Both the position numbers and the translations under genes were made by a program. Below the pieces are notes generated by a model. The model was not told where the DNA came from and searched no databases. It saw only the letters and a program-made list of their open reading frames with translations. A stretch of 64,000 bases of DNA, from assembly GCF_000427295.1 (NCBI RefSeq), contig NZ_ATNM01000110.1:162950-226949 (forward strand), read 5' to 3'. Shown here piece by piece: positions 40,878 through 49,890 of this stretch (position 1 is its first letter; each line of letters starts with the position of its first letter). The DNA is from Cyclobacterium qasimii M12-11B (GTDB taxonomy: Bacteria > Bacteroidota > Bacteroidia > Cytophagales > Cyclobacteriaceae).

Positions 40878-41762
40878 CTACTGTTCTACAACATAGGTAT
40901 AAATCAATTGACTGATTTTCGCAATGCTTTCTTTACCTACTTCTTCATCCTTAAGATTTTTACTCAGAATGACCAATACATAGCGTTTACCATTGACCAA
41001 ATCCACAATAGCAGCATCATGCTGTACCCCCGTAATGGATCCGGTTTTGTGTGCTATTTTTGCCGTTTTGGGTAAATATTTTGGGATCAATCCATTGAAA
41101 TGTTGATCGGAGAGAATTTCCATCATATTGCCGGAACCAACCACCTTACCTTTGGCAATGGCCTCCATGATAAGCATCATGTCCAGGGCAGTGGTGGTAT
41201 TGCTTAAACCTGCTTCAAAAGCTTTAAGATCCTCCACTCCCCGAAGCACCTGAATGTCTAGCGCCCCCAAATCCCGCATGGTTTGTGTTACATTTTCTGC
41301 CCCTACCTCTTCGATCAGGATATTAGTTGCGAGGTTACTACTTTTAATAATCATCTGGTACATCAATTCGTACCTGCTGCCTTTTTCACCGATTCGACTG
41401 TACAAGGCTTCCTGACTGTCAACACCAAGGTCCATGCTGTAAGCACTACCATCCAGAATGCTCTTAAACTCATTTCGTATCAATATGGAATCTTGCAAGG
41501 AAAATTTCCCTGCAGCCGATTGTTTAAAAAGTTCGATCATGACAGGTGTTTTCATGGTACTGGCAGCATGAAACACCTCTTTTTCATTTATGAATAATTC
41601 CTTACCAGAATCATCCAATAACCTAAAGGCAAGGCCAAAATCTCCTTCTACCCCCTGCATCAGGTCTCGAATTCCATTCTCCAATTGGTTCAAATCCTGT
41701 TTTTCCTTTGAACCGGCACAGGAAAGCAACAAAAATAAAGGCAACAACAAGTACAAATTCAT
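40878..41762 (-). CDS. Class A beta-lactamase-family lipoprotein
   Basis: 294 residues with lipobox LLSC (Cys15). The class A active-site set is complete in order: S68-T-M-K71, S141-S-N143, E183 in EAGLSNTTTA and K239-T-G241. The SSN in place of SDN and ExxLS in place of ExxLN are departures seen in several Bacteroidota enzymes. It would hydrolyse beta-lactams in the periplasm, though family members with other activities exist. It lies 12 bp after the SLC13 transporter gene on the same strand. Confidence 0.88.
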   Translation of the reverse strand: MNLYLLLPLFLLLSCAGSKEKQDLNQLENGIRDLMQGVEGDFGLAFRLLDDSGKELFINEKEVFHAASTMKTPVMIELFKQSAAGKFSLQDSILIRNEFKSILDGSAYSMDLGVDSQEALYSRIGEKGSRYELMYQMIIKSSNLATNILIEEVGAENVTQTMRDLGALDIQVLRGVEDLKAFEAGLSNTTTALDMMLIMEAIAKGKVVGSGNMMEILSDQHFNGLIPKYLPKTAKIAHKTGSITGVQHDAAIVDLVNGKRYVLVILSKNLKDEEVGKESIAKISQLIYTYVVEQ

Positions 41763-41774
41763 AGCATATTTTGT

Positions 41775-43192
41775 CTAATATAATACCAGCACCCAGGCCA
41801 TAACGGCCAAGAAAGCCACTATTGGACCAAGAACAATATAGAAAAGCCCCCCAGTCCTGAAATCTTTTTGCTCCACCATCCCTGTTGCAAAGGCAATGGC
41901 ATTTGCGGGAGTAGAAACGGGAAGTAACAAAGAGCAAGAGCAGCTAAAGGCAACCATCACCGGCCCTGCAATGCCATAAATCCCTGGTAGGGCAAGACTC
42001 AGCGGAACCAGTATGGAGGCTGCAGCCGTATTGCTCATGACATTGGATAACAGAACCGCTACCAGGCAAAAGATAATGGCTATAAAAACTTTGGGCAAAG
42101 GCAGTGCATTGATTTTTTGCATGACGATTTCCGCCAAACCCACCTCCACCAAGGCAATGCCCAGGGCAAGCCCACCAGCCACCAACATGAGGGTATCCCA
42201 AGGGAGACTACGTACATGCTCCGAATGAATCACCTGGGTCATAGTAAGTAATACTATGGGAATTGCGGAAGTGGCTGCGACAGGAATTCCGTGTAAGGGC
42301 TCGGTCAGCCACATCAACACGGTAATAAACAAAGTGACAATTACTGCATTTTTTTCAAATCGACTTACATTCCCTGTGGCTTTGGGTAAAAGGGAAAGAT
42401 CAAGTTTAACGTCAGAGAAATCCTGGGTTTTGCAGAGAAATTTCCAAAACAGCCATACCAATAGCAATCCGGTAGGAAAACCTACGACCATCCAATCCAC
42501 AAAGGTTATGCTAATGCCCTTTTCCTGTAATGCCCCTACAGCAATCGCATTGGGTGTGCTCCCGATTATAGTACCTATCCCTCCTACCGATGCCGAAGCA
42601 GGAATAGCCGTCAGCAAAGCCTTGCCATAAGGTGCGTTTTTACCAATTAATCTTACCAAGGGGATTATAGAGGAAATCATCATGGCGGTGGTAGCAGTAT
42701 TGGACATGATCATGCTCGCAATGGCCGTAGTCATCATCAATCCCAGCAATAAGCCCTCTGGCTTTTGGCCAAACTTTTTGACGGTAAACTGAAACAGTTG
42801 CTGATCCAATTCTACCAAACTCATGGCTTTTGCCAGAAAAAAGCCTCCCAATAGTAGCCATATCACATTGCTGGTCCAGGTACTTATATAGAGCTCGGCC
42901 GGCATGGTTTTGTCAAAAAAGAAATCAGTACTAAACCCCAGCAATAAGGTAGCAATGATGAAAATTCCCACTGCAAAAGGAGGCAAAGCCTCGGATATCC
43001 AGAGTCCTATTGCCAGTATACTGATAAAAAAACGAAATTGACAGGGGGATCGTAGCCTATTTTACTGAAAAAATAGGTCACTAATAATGCGATCAGGAAA
43101 TTACCAATAAAGGTAGAGGTACTGAAAACCCAATTTAACTTGAGTTTCCTGTAGAGAATCCTGGCTCCGCTTCTGGAATCGGCGTCGAACAT
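41775..43192 (-). CDS. SLC13/DASS-family anion symporter (frameshifted)
   Basis: A polytopic transporter of 472 aa in two frames. On the minus strand a T7 run (43026-43032 on +) needs one more T; then VNFVFFISILAIGLWISEALPPFAVG is continuous. The two SNT motifs that bind sodium and substrate are MSNTATTAMM and MSNTAAASILV. Substrates in the family are dicarboxylates, citrate, phosphate or sulfate. It is upstream of and probably co-transcribed with the beta-lactamase. Confidence 0.88.
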
Positions 43193-43707
43193 GCACTGTT
43201 GGCTTTAAGGATAAAAAATAAGGTTAGCAATACACATCATAAATGACATAGGAAGGAGCAAGCTTTGACCTTTTCCAACCTTGAGGCAATTTAACCCTTT
43301 TTTGAAAAGTATACCGTCTCATCCAATCAAAATAGACTGGTCTTTCTTAGCTACTTCGGCTGGCGGTAGTTTCTGATTTAAAAAATAAATTGAAACAAAA
43401 AACAGGCTGTAGGGTTAATAAAAGCATTCCTTGGCACCTTTATTGATTAAAAGCAGGCAAGAACTGTTACTTTCAGGTAAAAAAAATTATTTATTTTGTA
43501 GCTACAACCTATTAACTACCAAACAATTAAACAGAGATTTAACACTGAAAGCAAAATAATTTACTGCGCTAGCGATCCAAAAAAAGATAACTGTTCGTAT
43601 ATGCTTTTATAAATAGCAAAACAGCTGAGATAAAAGTATTAACATGCTTTAAACCGTTTTCAGACAGTATTTCGGAAAGGTGATTTTTTTAGCTTATATA
43701 GTTCAGA
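43193..43707 (+). other. Intergenic region ending in an orphan terminator; possible small RNA
   Basis: No coding frame here looks real. A strong + strand terminator at 43708 has no gene in front of it on that strand. A TATTTTG sequence near 43492, close to a -7 box, could start an RNA of about 230 nt. Sequence and size would not exclude a 6S-like RNA, but I see no diagnostic element. Confidence 0.35.
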
Positions 43708-43738
43708 GGCCATGGTTACGACTCCATGGCCTTTTTTT
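43708..43738 (+). terminator. Orphan rho-independent terminator
   Basis: GGCCATGG pairs with CCATGGCC around an 8-base loop and is followed by seven T. It points to transcription from the left on the + strand. Confidence 0.8.
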
Positions 43739-44095
43739 ATTTTAATATGTGTAGCACAATTTGCCAAAGGCATTCATTATCATTATTAAAATCAGTCAAA
43801 CCTTACCCTTATAAATTTAATTTCGACTCAGTGCCACCACAAAATCATCATTCCGAGGCTTAGGGAGGGCATTGAGTGAAGAAAGCCGCGGGAATCCCCA
43901 GCCAAGAGAATATCACGTCTTCCTTACCTCGCCCCTCTAAAGTAGTCGGAGTCATGCTTAAGTATTTTTTTTATAAAACGATCATACCACGATGGCTGGT
44001 TATAAGGCAAATCCATGAAAGGATTGTCCAGGTTTCCCTTCCACAAGGTTTATTAACTGCTAAAAAATATTTAGGTTTTGGAACCAAATTTGTGT

Positions 44096-44103
44096 TAGCT
44101 TTG
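44096..44103 (+). promoter_or_regulatory. Candidate -7 box (TAGCTTTG) of ssrA
   Basis: Exact TAnnTTTG match ending 17 bp before the mature tmRNA 5' end, leaving a few bases for RNase P to remove. A TTTG at 44077-44080 may act as the -33 element. Confidence 0.65.
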
Positions 44104-44119
44104 TCAACTCATCTCAAAT

Positions 44120-44523
44120 GGGGCTGACCGGTTTTGACAGTAGGAGTGAAGATTGGGCTCGCATGCAGGCTGGAGTATGTACTGCCTTGAACGATTCATA
44201 CAAACCATAATTGGCGAATCTAATTACGCCATGGCTGCGTAATCTTACCCTTAGGGGACTAGATAATGCTTAAAGGGTTGAGTTTCGATAGATGCTCCCC
44301 GGCCACATCCCGCAACCCTGTGTCTTTTCGGGGTTGATACTGGGGTGTCGATAAGGAAGGACTAGTGCTTGTGATGCTGCTAATCAGGTGCGAAATTAAG
44401 CAGATAAGCTGAAAGTAGGTGTGTCAACCAGCGGCTTTCGGTCGACAATTCAATAGTTGACTAAGCATGTAGACGGTACGGTGTTTCCCTATCTGGACGC
44501 GGGTTCGACTCCCGCCAGCTCCA
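44120..44523 (+). ncRNA. ssrA: tmRNA
   Basis: Transfer-messenger RNA of about 404 nt. It rescues ribosomes stalled on broken mRNAs and tags the nascent protein for proteolysis. The 5' end GGGGCTG pairs with CAGCTCC at the 3' end, forming the acceptor stem; the T arm is GGGTTCGACTCCC. The CCA is not encoded (the base after the discriminator is followed by CAA). The tag frame at 44213-44242 reads GESNYAMAA followed by TAA, close to known Bacteroidota tags. A promoter box lies upstream and a terminator 7 bases downstream. SmpB is not in this window. Confidence 0.97.
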
Positions 44524-44529
44524 CAAAAG

Positions 44530-44572
44530 AAGCCCTGATTACTTTAAAAAGTAGTCAGGGCTTTTGTTTTTT
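44530..44572 (+). terminator. Terminator of ssrA
   Basis: AAGCCCTGA...TACTTT pairs with AAAGTA...TCAGGGCTT (one T-G pair) and is followed by a T-rich run. Confidence 0.92.
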
Positions 44573-44920
44573 ATTAGTAATGCGATTCATCAATATTAGA
44601 ATTAACAAAATCCCCCTTCAAAAAAGAGGGACTGAGAGCTTGTCCCGACCAAAGTCGGGAGGGATTTCTGATGCAAACAACTATAAAATATCAAGTTGAA
44701 ATAGAATTACTTTCCCGTATAAATCCCTTGCCCCCTTCAAGGGGAGTTGCGGCAAAAGAAATTTTATTGCTGAATTGATGGAATTGAAACGGGCTGATTC
44801 AATCTAAAGTCAGTAACAGAACTCGTCAATCTTCATTATCTGCTTTTTCTGTGGCTATCTAATGGAGGATGCTGCTTGACCAAATAAACGTCACCTTTCC
44901 TGATGGGATCAAATGTTTTC
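44573..44920. other. Intergenic region with two short palindromes
   Basis: It contains TCCCGAC/GTCGGGA (44643-44660) and CCCCTT/AAGGGG (44732-44744). Both resemble the small dispersed palindromes common in Bacteroidota intergenic DNA. No gene is seen. The region marks the change from core genome to island. Confidence 0.5.
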
Positions 44921-47065
44921 CTATTCCTTACCCATATTCAACTTTACCTGTTCATCAAATGCGGCCAATATCCTTGAAGGCAGCTTGGCTTTTTCTATCC
45001 ATGTCTCATTACCATAAACTCCACTTGCATCAAGGTCAAATGGTTCAAAACCAATCCGCCTAATGGCTTTTTTGCTACTGAATTCAAAGTTGAAATTTTC
45101 AGGATCTTTAAATCGGGGGTTCATGATCCTACTGTGTTGATCCTGCCCAAACTTTTGCCATTCTGAAAAGCTTTTTCCGTTAAAATCGTACTCCTCTCCT
45201 CCCGTATTCCAATACATATTGTTATCCATGGCAATGTCAATCTTTTCCCAGGCACCTTGTAACACCGCACCTTCATCGAAGACGATAATATTGTTCATGA
45301 AATCAAATGACCTGTGCTCTTCTACCCTTGTACACTGGGCTTGGTACATTTTGGCATAGGCGAAGATATTATTTCGAATGGTATTGTTTGCACCGTAATG
45401 CTGGTGAAAACCGCCGGTTTTGGTACTGTAAACCAGGTTATTTTCCATCACTATACCGGTGGAGCCTTCATCTGTATACAAGCCCCAGCCACCATAAGAG
45501 TAGGCATGCACATGATGGACAATATTGTTACTGATCACTGTTCCTTCTGATTTACCCAGGGTATAAACCGCTGCCATATCGCTAAGCAGGGTCCAACCTA
45601 TGTGATGGATATGATTATTAACTATTTTATTCCTTTTGGCATTGCTTTCGGCATATCCCCAAACCCATCCAACAGAAATTCCTGTATAATAAAAATTACC
45701 GATATCATTATTGCTGATTTCATTGTCAGAACTATGGCCTACCCAGACTCCCACAGCTGTAGGATACTCCAAACCTCCGGTCTGTATGATATTATTGTGC
45801 AGTTTGATGTGAGAGGTATGATTCGCACCCTCATGCGCCTTGGTCTCTCCAAGGTAAATCCCCCCTCCTCCAAGATCATGTAAATAACTGCGCTCGACCG
45901 TACTGTAATGACAGCCTTTGCCATACCAAAGAGCATGCTGACCGGTTTTAGAAATTTCACAATTCACAAAGTCAACATGGTTGGCCCCTTCGATCATCAC
46001 CGCCGCATTGATCATTGCAGCCGCCTGGCTGGGTTCAGACCCCGAAGGAGGAACCGCATAATGGCAATGCATAAAAGATAGGCCTTCAAAACGAACATGT
46101 TCAACCGATTCACCATTGGCAGCATCCCCTTTGACCAACACAAGGTTATCCAACACCGGAGCAATTACTTCCGCATCTTCGGGTTGCTCACCGGGAAGAG
46201 GGATATAATACAGGGTTCCTTTCGAATTTAAATACCACTCTCCTGCCTCATCCAATGCTGCTGCAAAATTTTCGAATACAATCCGCCCTCCTTCTTTAAT
46301 TGGGTTCCAGGGTGGCATTCCTCCACCGGAAGTATATACCTGTGCACTGTCCTTGTCCAATTTATCAAGATACCGCATGGTGAAATTCCACTTGTGGTAG
46401 GCCCTGAGGCGAATATTATCCAAATCCTCGTCGGCGACACCTTTTAAATGGGAAAAGTTCTCTTCGTCAAAAGAAAACACATGCTGGGCTTTTTCTACCG
46501 CCCTTCCTGTACCTTTTATCCAATCATTTTGCTTCACTGCAGCTATGTGCATAAAACCTTCATTGGGTGTACGGGCCAAAGTTGCCCTTTTTCCATTGAC
46601 GTACAACTGGTCAAATCGCCATTTGTAATACTGGCTTTCATGGAGTTCCAGTTCCCAAATGCCCAGTTCATTCACCTTAAATCCAGATAGTTTTTTGCCA
46701 CCACTGAACACTGGTTTTTCATCCTGATAGGCTTTATACACCACGGGAGCTTCTTGAGAACCGCCATCCTCTGGATTCAACTCCAGAGGTGCTAACATCT
46801 GGTATGCACCTCCACGGATTAACACGGTAATCGGACCAGAATGCCCAGTATTCTTTTTGTGCTTCCTGATCATGTCACGAGCGCCTATAAGGCTGGCCAA
46901 TGGTTGGTCAATCTTTCCTTCGTTCTTATCATCTCCATTTGGAGCCACATAGATAGTGAGCTCGTTTTTATTGACCTGGTTTGCTGATGCAAAGGCCATG
47001 GGCGTAAAATGCATGAGAAAAACCAATAATAATCCAATAGCACTACTAATTTTTATATGATTCAT
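44921..47065 (-). CDS. Secreted right-handed beta-helix protein, GH141-like
   Basis: 714 residues from the ATG at 47065, which gives a signal peptide (SAIGLLLVFLMHFTPMAFA); the frame extends 23 codons upstream without signal character. YVAPNGDDKNEGKIDQPLASL and ARDMIRKHK, then RGGAYQMLAPLEL and FDQLYVNGKRATLARTPNEG, match the N-terminus of GH141-type proteins as I recall them. The middle has repeated right-handed helix coils (NEISNNDIGNFYYTGISVG, NKIVNNHIHHIGW). GH141 includes alpha-L-fucosidase and xylanase activities. With the nearby sulfatase it suggests use of sulfated algal polysaccharide; this is inference. Confidence 0.7.
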   Translation of the reverse strand: MNHIKISSAIGLLLVFLMHFTPMAFASANQVNKNELTIYVAPNGDDKNEGKIDQPLASLIGARDMIRKHKKNTGHSGPITVLIRGGAYQMLAPLELNPEDGGSQEAPVVYKAYQDEKPVFSGGKKLSGFKVNELGIWELELHESQYYKWRFDQLYVNGKRATLARTPNEGFMHIAAVKQNDWIKGTGRAVEKAQHVFSFDEENFSHLKGVADEDLDNIRLRAYHKWNFTMRYLDKLDKDSAQVYTSGGGMPPWNPIKEGGRIVFENFAAALDEAGEWYLNSKGTLYYIPLPGEQPEDAEVIAPVLDNLVLVKGDAANGESVEHVRFEGLSFMHCHYAVPPSGSEPSQAAAMINAAVMIEGANHVDFVNCEISKTGQHALWYGKGCHYSTVERSYLHDLGGGGIYLGETKAHEGANHTSHIKLHNNIIQTGGLEYPTAVGVWVGHSSDNEISNNDIGNFYYTGISVGWVWGYAESNAKRNKIVNNHIHHIGWTLLSDMAAVYTLGKSEGTVISNNIVHHVHAYSYGGWGLYTDEGSTGIVMENNLVYSTKTGGFHQHYGANNTIRNNIFAYAKMYQAQCTRVEEHRSFDFMNNIIVFDEGAVLQGAWEKIDIAMDNNMYWNTGGEEYDFNGKSFSEWQKFGQDQHSRIMNPRFKDPENFNFEFSSKKAIRRIGFEPFDLDASGVYGNETWIEKAKLPSRILAAFDEQVKLNMGKE

Positions 47066-47191
47066 TGTCCTTTTTCTTTGGTAAGCCAATTTACAATTAA
47101 AGGGCAAATATTTCCATCTAGGGGGGATTTTCATTGGAATTCAGGAGGCATATGGGTGAGGAGTCGTGTCTACTAGGCTAACTTCGGTGGA

Positions 47192-47363
47192 GATTTTGTC
47201 AGCATTGTTGCAGAAAAAAAGCAACAATACCGCCAAAATCGATTGACGTTTATTTCACCAATCCAGTGGCTGACGCCACTGGCTATAAAAATATCACCCC
47301 TGCCGGGGTTTTCTGTTGGCATAAAGTATGGTGTGTGGTTTCTGCAAAGGACAATGCCGTTGT
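47192..47363 (+). repeat. Hairpin-module repeat, copy 2 (beta type)
   Basis: Core hairpin 47192-47240, then CCAGTGGC/GCCACTGG (47263-47282) and CCCC TGCC GGGG, then a spacer to the next core. The module is 172 bp, directly joined to copy 3. Confidence 0.9.
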
Positions 47364-47580
47364 GATTTTGTCAGCATTGTTGCGGAAAAATGGCAACAAT
47401 GCCGCCAAAATCGATTGACGTTTTATTCAGGTTTCCGTGGGTTGACACCACACGGTTATTATTGTTGAAGCCTTTCAGGCTTCTTCGGATATCGTGAAAT
47501 TTTCCTTTACTTCAATTTTGGGAAGTTGAACTTCGACTAGGGGTAAATTTGCAATTACACCTTTATATCAATGGCTATAA
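47364..47580 (+). repeat. Hairpin-module repeat, copy 3 (gamma type, terminal)
   Basis: Core 47364-47412, then CCGTGGG-TTGACA-CCACACGG and GAAGCC/GGCTTC, then a long unpaired tail of about 90 bp shared with copies 5 and 8. The gamma type always closes its cluster. Confidence 0.9.
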
Positions 47581-47811
47581 ACTTTAGAAAAATCATTTTA
47601 AAAGGCCATTTGCAATGGCCTAAAACAAATCATCTAAGAAAATCTTACTTATGTTAGCATTGGCAATACCCTATTAGTCAACGGGAAATTCGCATATAGC
47701 AAAGGTCAGATATGGCATCCAACTGCGACGAAGTAAATACTTTTAAGCTTAAATGAAGTTCTATCCATTTTTAACTTTGTTAGGTTTGATTTGCTATTAG
47801 TCTACGAAAGT

Positions 47812-48120
47812 CTATTTGATAATGGCTTTCAATTCTTTTATTTCTGGTTTTGATAACCGGCCCAAAGGTTTTACAAATCGTCCTTTATCAATTGTTCTAA
47901 TTTGGTCAAGAACAATCCAACCAATTTTGTTGTCATGTTTTACCTCAATTCTGGTCGGATAGTTTTTGGAACTCGTTGTCATAGGCGCAATAACAAGGGT
48001 CCTGAGGTATTTATTCATTTCGTTGGGAGGGACAATAACACAAGGTCTGGTCTTTTATATTTCACTCCCAATGGTAGGATCCAGATTCACCAAGATGATC
48101 TGATATTGTTCTATTCCCAT
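47812..48120 (-). pseudogene. mazF: mazF-like toxin gene with in-frame nonsense codon
   Basis: The minus strand from the ATG at 48120 reads MGIEQYQIILVNLDPTIGSEI, then TAA (48055-48057), then KTRPCVIVPPNEMNKYL to a stop at 47812. Apart from the stop the frame is intact, 102 codons, and matches the MazF/PemK mRNA interferase pattern (VNLDPTxGSE-x-KTRPxVIVSxN). One base change in a Gln or Lys codon explains the stop. A restart at the Met of NEMNKYL would yield only the C-terminal 68 residues. The ATG overlaps the end of the antitoxin gene by 10 bp. Confidence 0.85.
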
Positions 48121-48356
48121 TCGTCAAGGTTGTCGTCTTCAAAGCCATCACTAATCAGAAGGCTGTCGTCTCCATTTTCATTCATTTCTTTAAATGCCTT
48201 TTCCCAGCCTTTTCTAGGAGTAGCTTTTTGCCTTAGAACAATTTGTTCTTTCTCAAGAATCAAGTCAATTGTGCCTTTAATGTTATACCGTGCTATAAGC
48301 GTTTTACTAAGTCTAATCCCCTTAAAATTCCCTATTTTAACCACTGATATTTCCAT
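48111..48356 (-). CDS. mazE: MazE-like AbrB-fold antitoxin
   Basis: 81 residues. The N-terminus MEISVVKIGNFKGIRLSKTLI is the swapped-hairpin AbrB/MazE DNA-binding fold, the C-terminus is acidic (DGFEDDNLDEWE) and would wrap the toxin. Normally it represses its own operon and inhibits MazF. Here its toxin partner is broken, so it may be a free regulator or an anti-addiction protein. Confidence 0.9.
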   Translation of the reverse strand: MEISVVKIGNFKGIRLSKTLIARYNIKGTIDLILEKEQIVLRQKATPRKGWEKAFKEMNENGDDSLLISDGFEDDNLDEWE

Positions 48357-48566
48357 AATTCTAGCAGTTTATGTAATTATAAAGTAATCACATTGGGGTT
48401 GCTTTTCCAAATTCTAATTAAAAGCCTTGGGAAAGAAATTTTGTCTATTTAATTCATAAACAATATTGACTATCATACAATTACCATGTTATCGATTCTT
48501 ATTTTTATCAAAGCAGCAATACTCCCTTTCCAATTACTACCAGCATAATATTTTGTATAGAATGGT

Positions 48567-48872
48567 TTAAAGTTTTACCGATAACTCCAACTTTCCACCC
48601 AATCCATTTTCAATAATTCTCTTGAGTGTGGATATTTTTACTTCCTTTAAATTATTCTCAATCTTAGAGATATAGGATTTGGTAGTACCGACTTTATCGG
48701 CTAATTCTTGCTGTGTCATTCCCCTATCAATCCTTGCTTGATGAAGCATTGCTCCAATTTTGAAAGACTTGTACCCCTCTTCAAAAGCATCCCTTTTTTC
48801 AGTCCCGGTTTTACCATAATGCACATCCTTAAACGTTTCAAGTGTCATTAAATCATTTTTTATTGCTTTCAT
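48567..48872 (-). CDS. XRE-family antitoxin (HigA-like)
   Basis: 101 residues. A helix-turn-helix of the Cro/C1 type occupies residues 40-90 (MTQQELADKVGTTKSYISKIENN). Second gene of a pair; its ATG lies inside the toxin gene, a 20-bp overlap. It would repress the operon and neutralise the toxin. Confidence 0.9.
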   Translation of the reverse strand: MKAIKNDLMTLETFKDVHYGKTGTEKRDAFEEGYKSFKIGAMLHQARIDRGMTQQELADKVGTTKSYISKIENNLKEVKISTLKRIIENGLGGKLELSVKL

Positions 48873-49194
48873 AATCTGTCTTTATGCTAAGTGCCCTAAT
48901 TATCTCGTTCTTTGGCGTTTTTTGAGTCTTTTTTTGAAATCCATTCATCAAGACAACAAGTTTACCTTCATCGAAAAAACAAAATATTCTGAAAATATCG
49001 TTCCCTTTTTGGACTCTTATTTCGTAAAGCCCATTCGTATTTTTGATAAATTTTAAATACGTTTCTGGTATTCTATCCAGCTCTTCAATCAATCCTAATG
49101 TCCAAATAATCTTATCCTTTACTTTCTGATTTTGCTTAATGAAAAAATCTTGAAAGTGGCTTTTGTAAAAGACTATTTGACGCTTCTTACTCAC
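48853..49194 (-). CDS. RelE/HigB-type toxin (Gp49-like)
   Basis: 113 residues, GTG start at 49194. FFIKQNQKVKDKIIWTLGLIEEL and GLYEIRVQKGNDIFRIFCFFDEG follow the phage Gp49-like/HigB pattern, and the C-terminus FQKKTQKTPKNEI carries the basic patch used to act on ribosome-bound mRNA. It precedes its antitoxin, the order typical of higBA. Confidence 0.9.
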   Translation of the reverse strand: MSKKRQIVFYKSHFQDFFIKQNQKVKDKIIWTLGLIEELDRIPETYLKFIKNTNGLYEIRVQKGNDIFRIFCFFDEGKLVVLMNGFQKKTQKTPKNEIIRALSIKTDYESNKK

Positions 49195-49304
49195 GCCTCA
49201 AATATAAAGAAAGTAGCCCTTTAGTGCAACATTATTCTCATGTCCCCAAAAAACCCATAATTACAGTTCTCCAAAAAGAAATAAAAATTTGAATCCCAAG
49301 AGAA

Positions 49305-49472
49305 GATTTTGTCAGCATTGTTGCAGAAAAAAAGGCAACAATACCGCCAAAATGAAAATGTGTATAATCTTCCTTACCAAGGGCTGACACCCTTGGCTGA
49401 TATATTGCACCCCGTTGGGGCTTGGTGTAATCATAGGACTTGGTGTATGATTTTGGTAAGGAATGGACGTTG
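49305..49472 (+). repeat. Hairpin-module repeat, copy 4 (alpha type)
   Basis: Core 49305-49353 (last base changed), then CCAAGGG/CCCTTGG and CCCC GTT GGGG. It is 168 bp to the start of copy 5. Confidence 0.9.
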
Positions 49473-49635
49473 GGATTTTATTCAGGTTTCCGTGGGTTGA
49501 CACCGCACGGTTATTATTATTGAAGCCTTTCAGGCTTCTTCGGATATCGTGAAATTTTCCTTTACATCAATTTTGGGAAGTTGAACTTCGACTAGGTGTA
49601 ATTTGTAATTACGCCTTTATATCAATAGCCATCTG
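49473..49635 (+). repeat. Hairpin-module repeat, copy 5 (gamma type, core hairpin deleted)
   Basis: GGGATTTT joins ATTCAGG directly (49473-49483). In intact gamma copies the core hairpin and 'GATTGACG' lie between two TTTT runs. The rest of the gamma module, including GAAGCC/GGCTTC and the long tail, is present. Confidence 0.88.
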
Positions 49636-49663
49636 ACAGATTGGTGTTGCAAAATTCAATCTT

Positions 49664-49756
49664 TTATCGGAATTCATCTGGTGTGATTTGTTGGGCGTAT
49701 GAGCTTAGGGTTAAAAGAAGAGAAAAGGTTATTGCTACAATTCGTTTATTTTTCAT
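49664..49756 (-). pseudogene. Signal-peptide remnant of a lost secreted-protein gene
   Basis: ATG at 49756 opens a 30-codon frame: a basic start (MKNKR), a hydrophobic core (IVAITFSLLLTLS) and a cleavage site SYAQQ, then ITPDEFR and a stop. This is a complete signal peptide with nothing after it. The break lies about 30 bp from the end of repeat copy 5, so the body of the gene was probably lost when the repeat cluster formed or recombined. Confidence 0.6.
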
Positions 49757-49890
49757 GTGTGTAAATTGGTCATAACGTCGAATCGAAATGAATATGCGCC
49801 CCAGTTGCTAGATGCATTGCAAAACCTCTTTTTGGGTTACCTTTCAGAAGATTTGGTTTGCCTATGTTTTTTAGTGCCTGTTTCCTACAG

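Noticed and set aside
44120..44523. tRNA gene at the T-arm sequence near 44,510
   Set aside because: The T arm and acceptor belong to the tmRNA; there is no anticodon arm. No other tRNA was found in the window.
47812..48018. 68-aa frame as a complete small protein
   Set aside because: It is the C-terminal part of the broken mazF; the upstream codons continue in the same frame through a nonsense codon.
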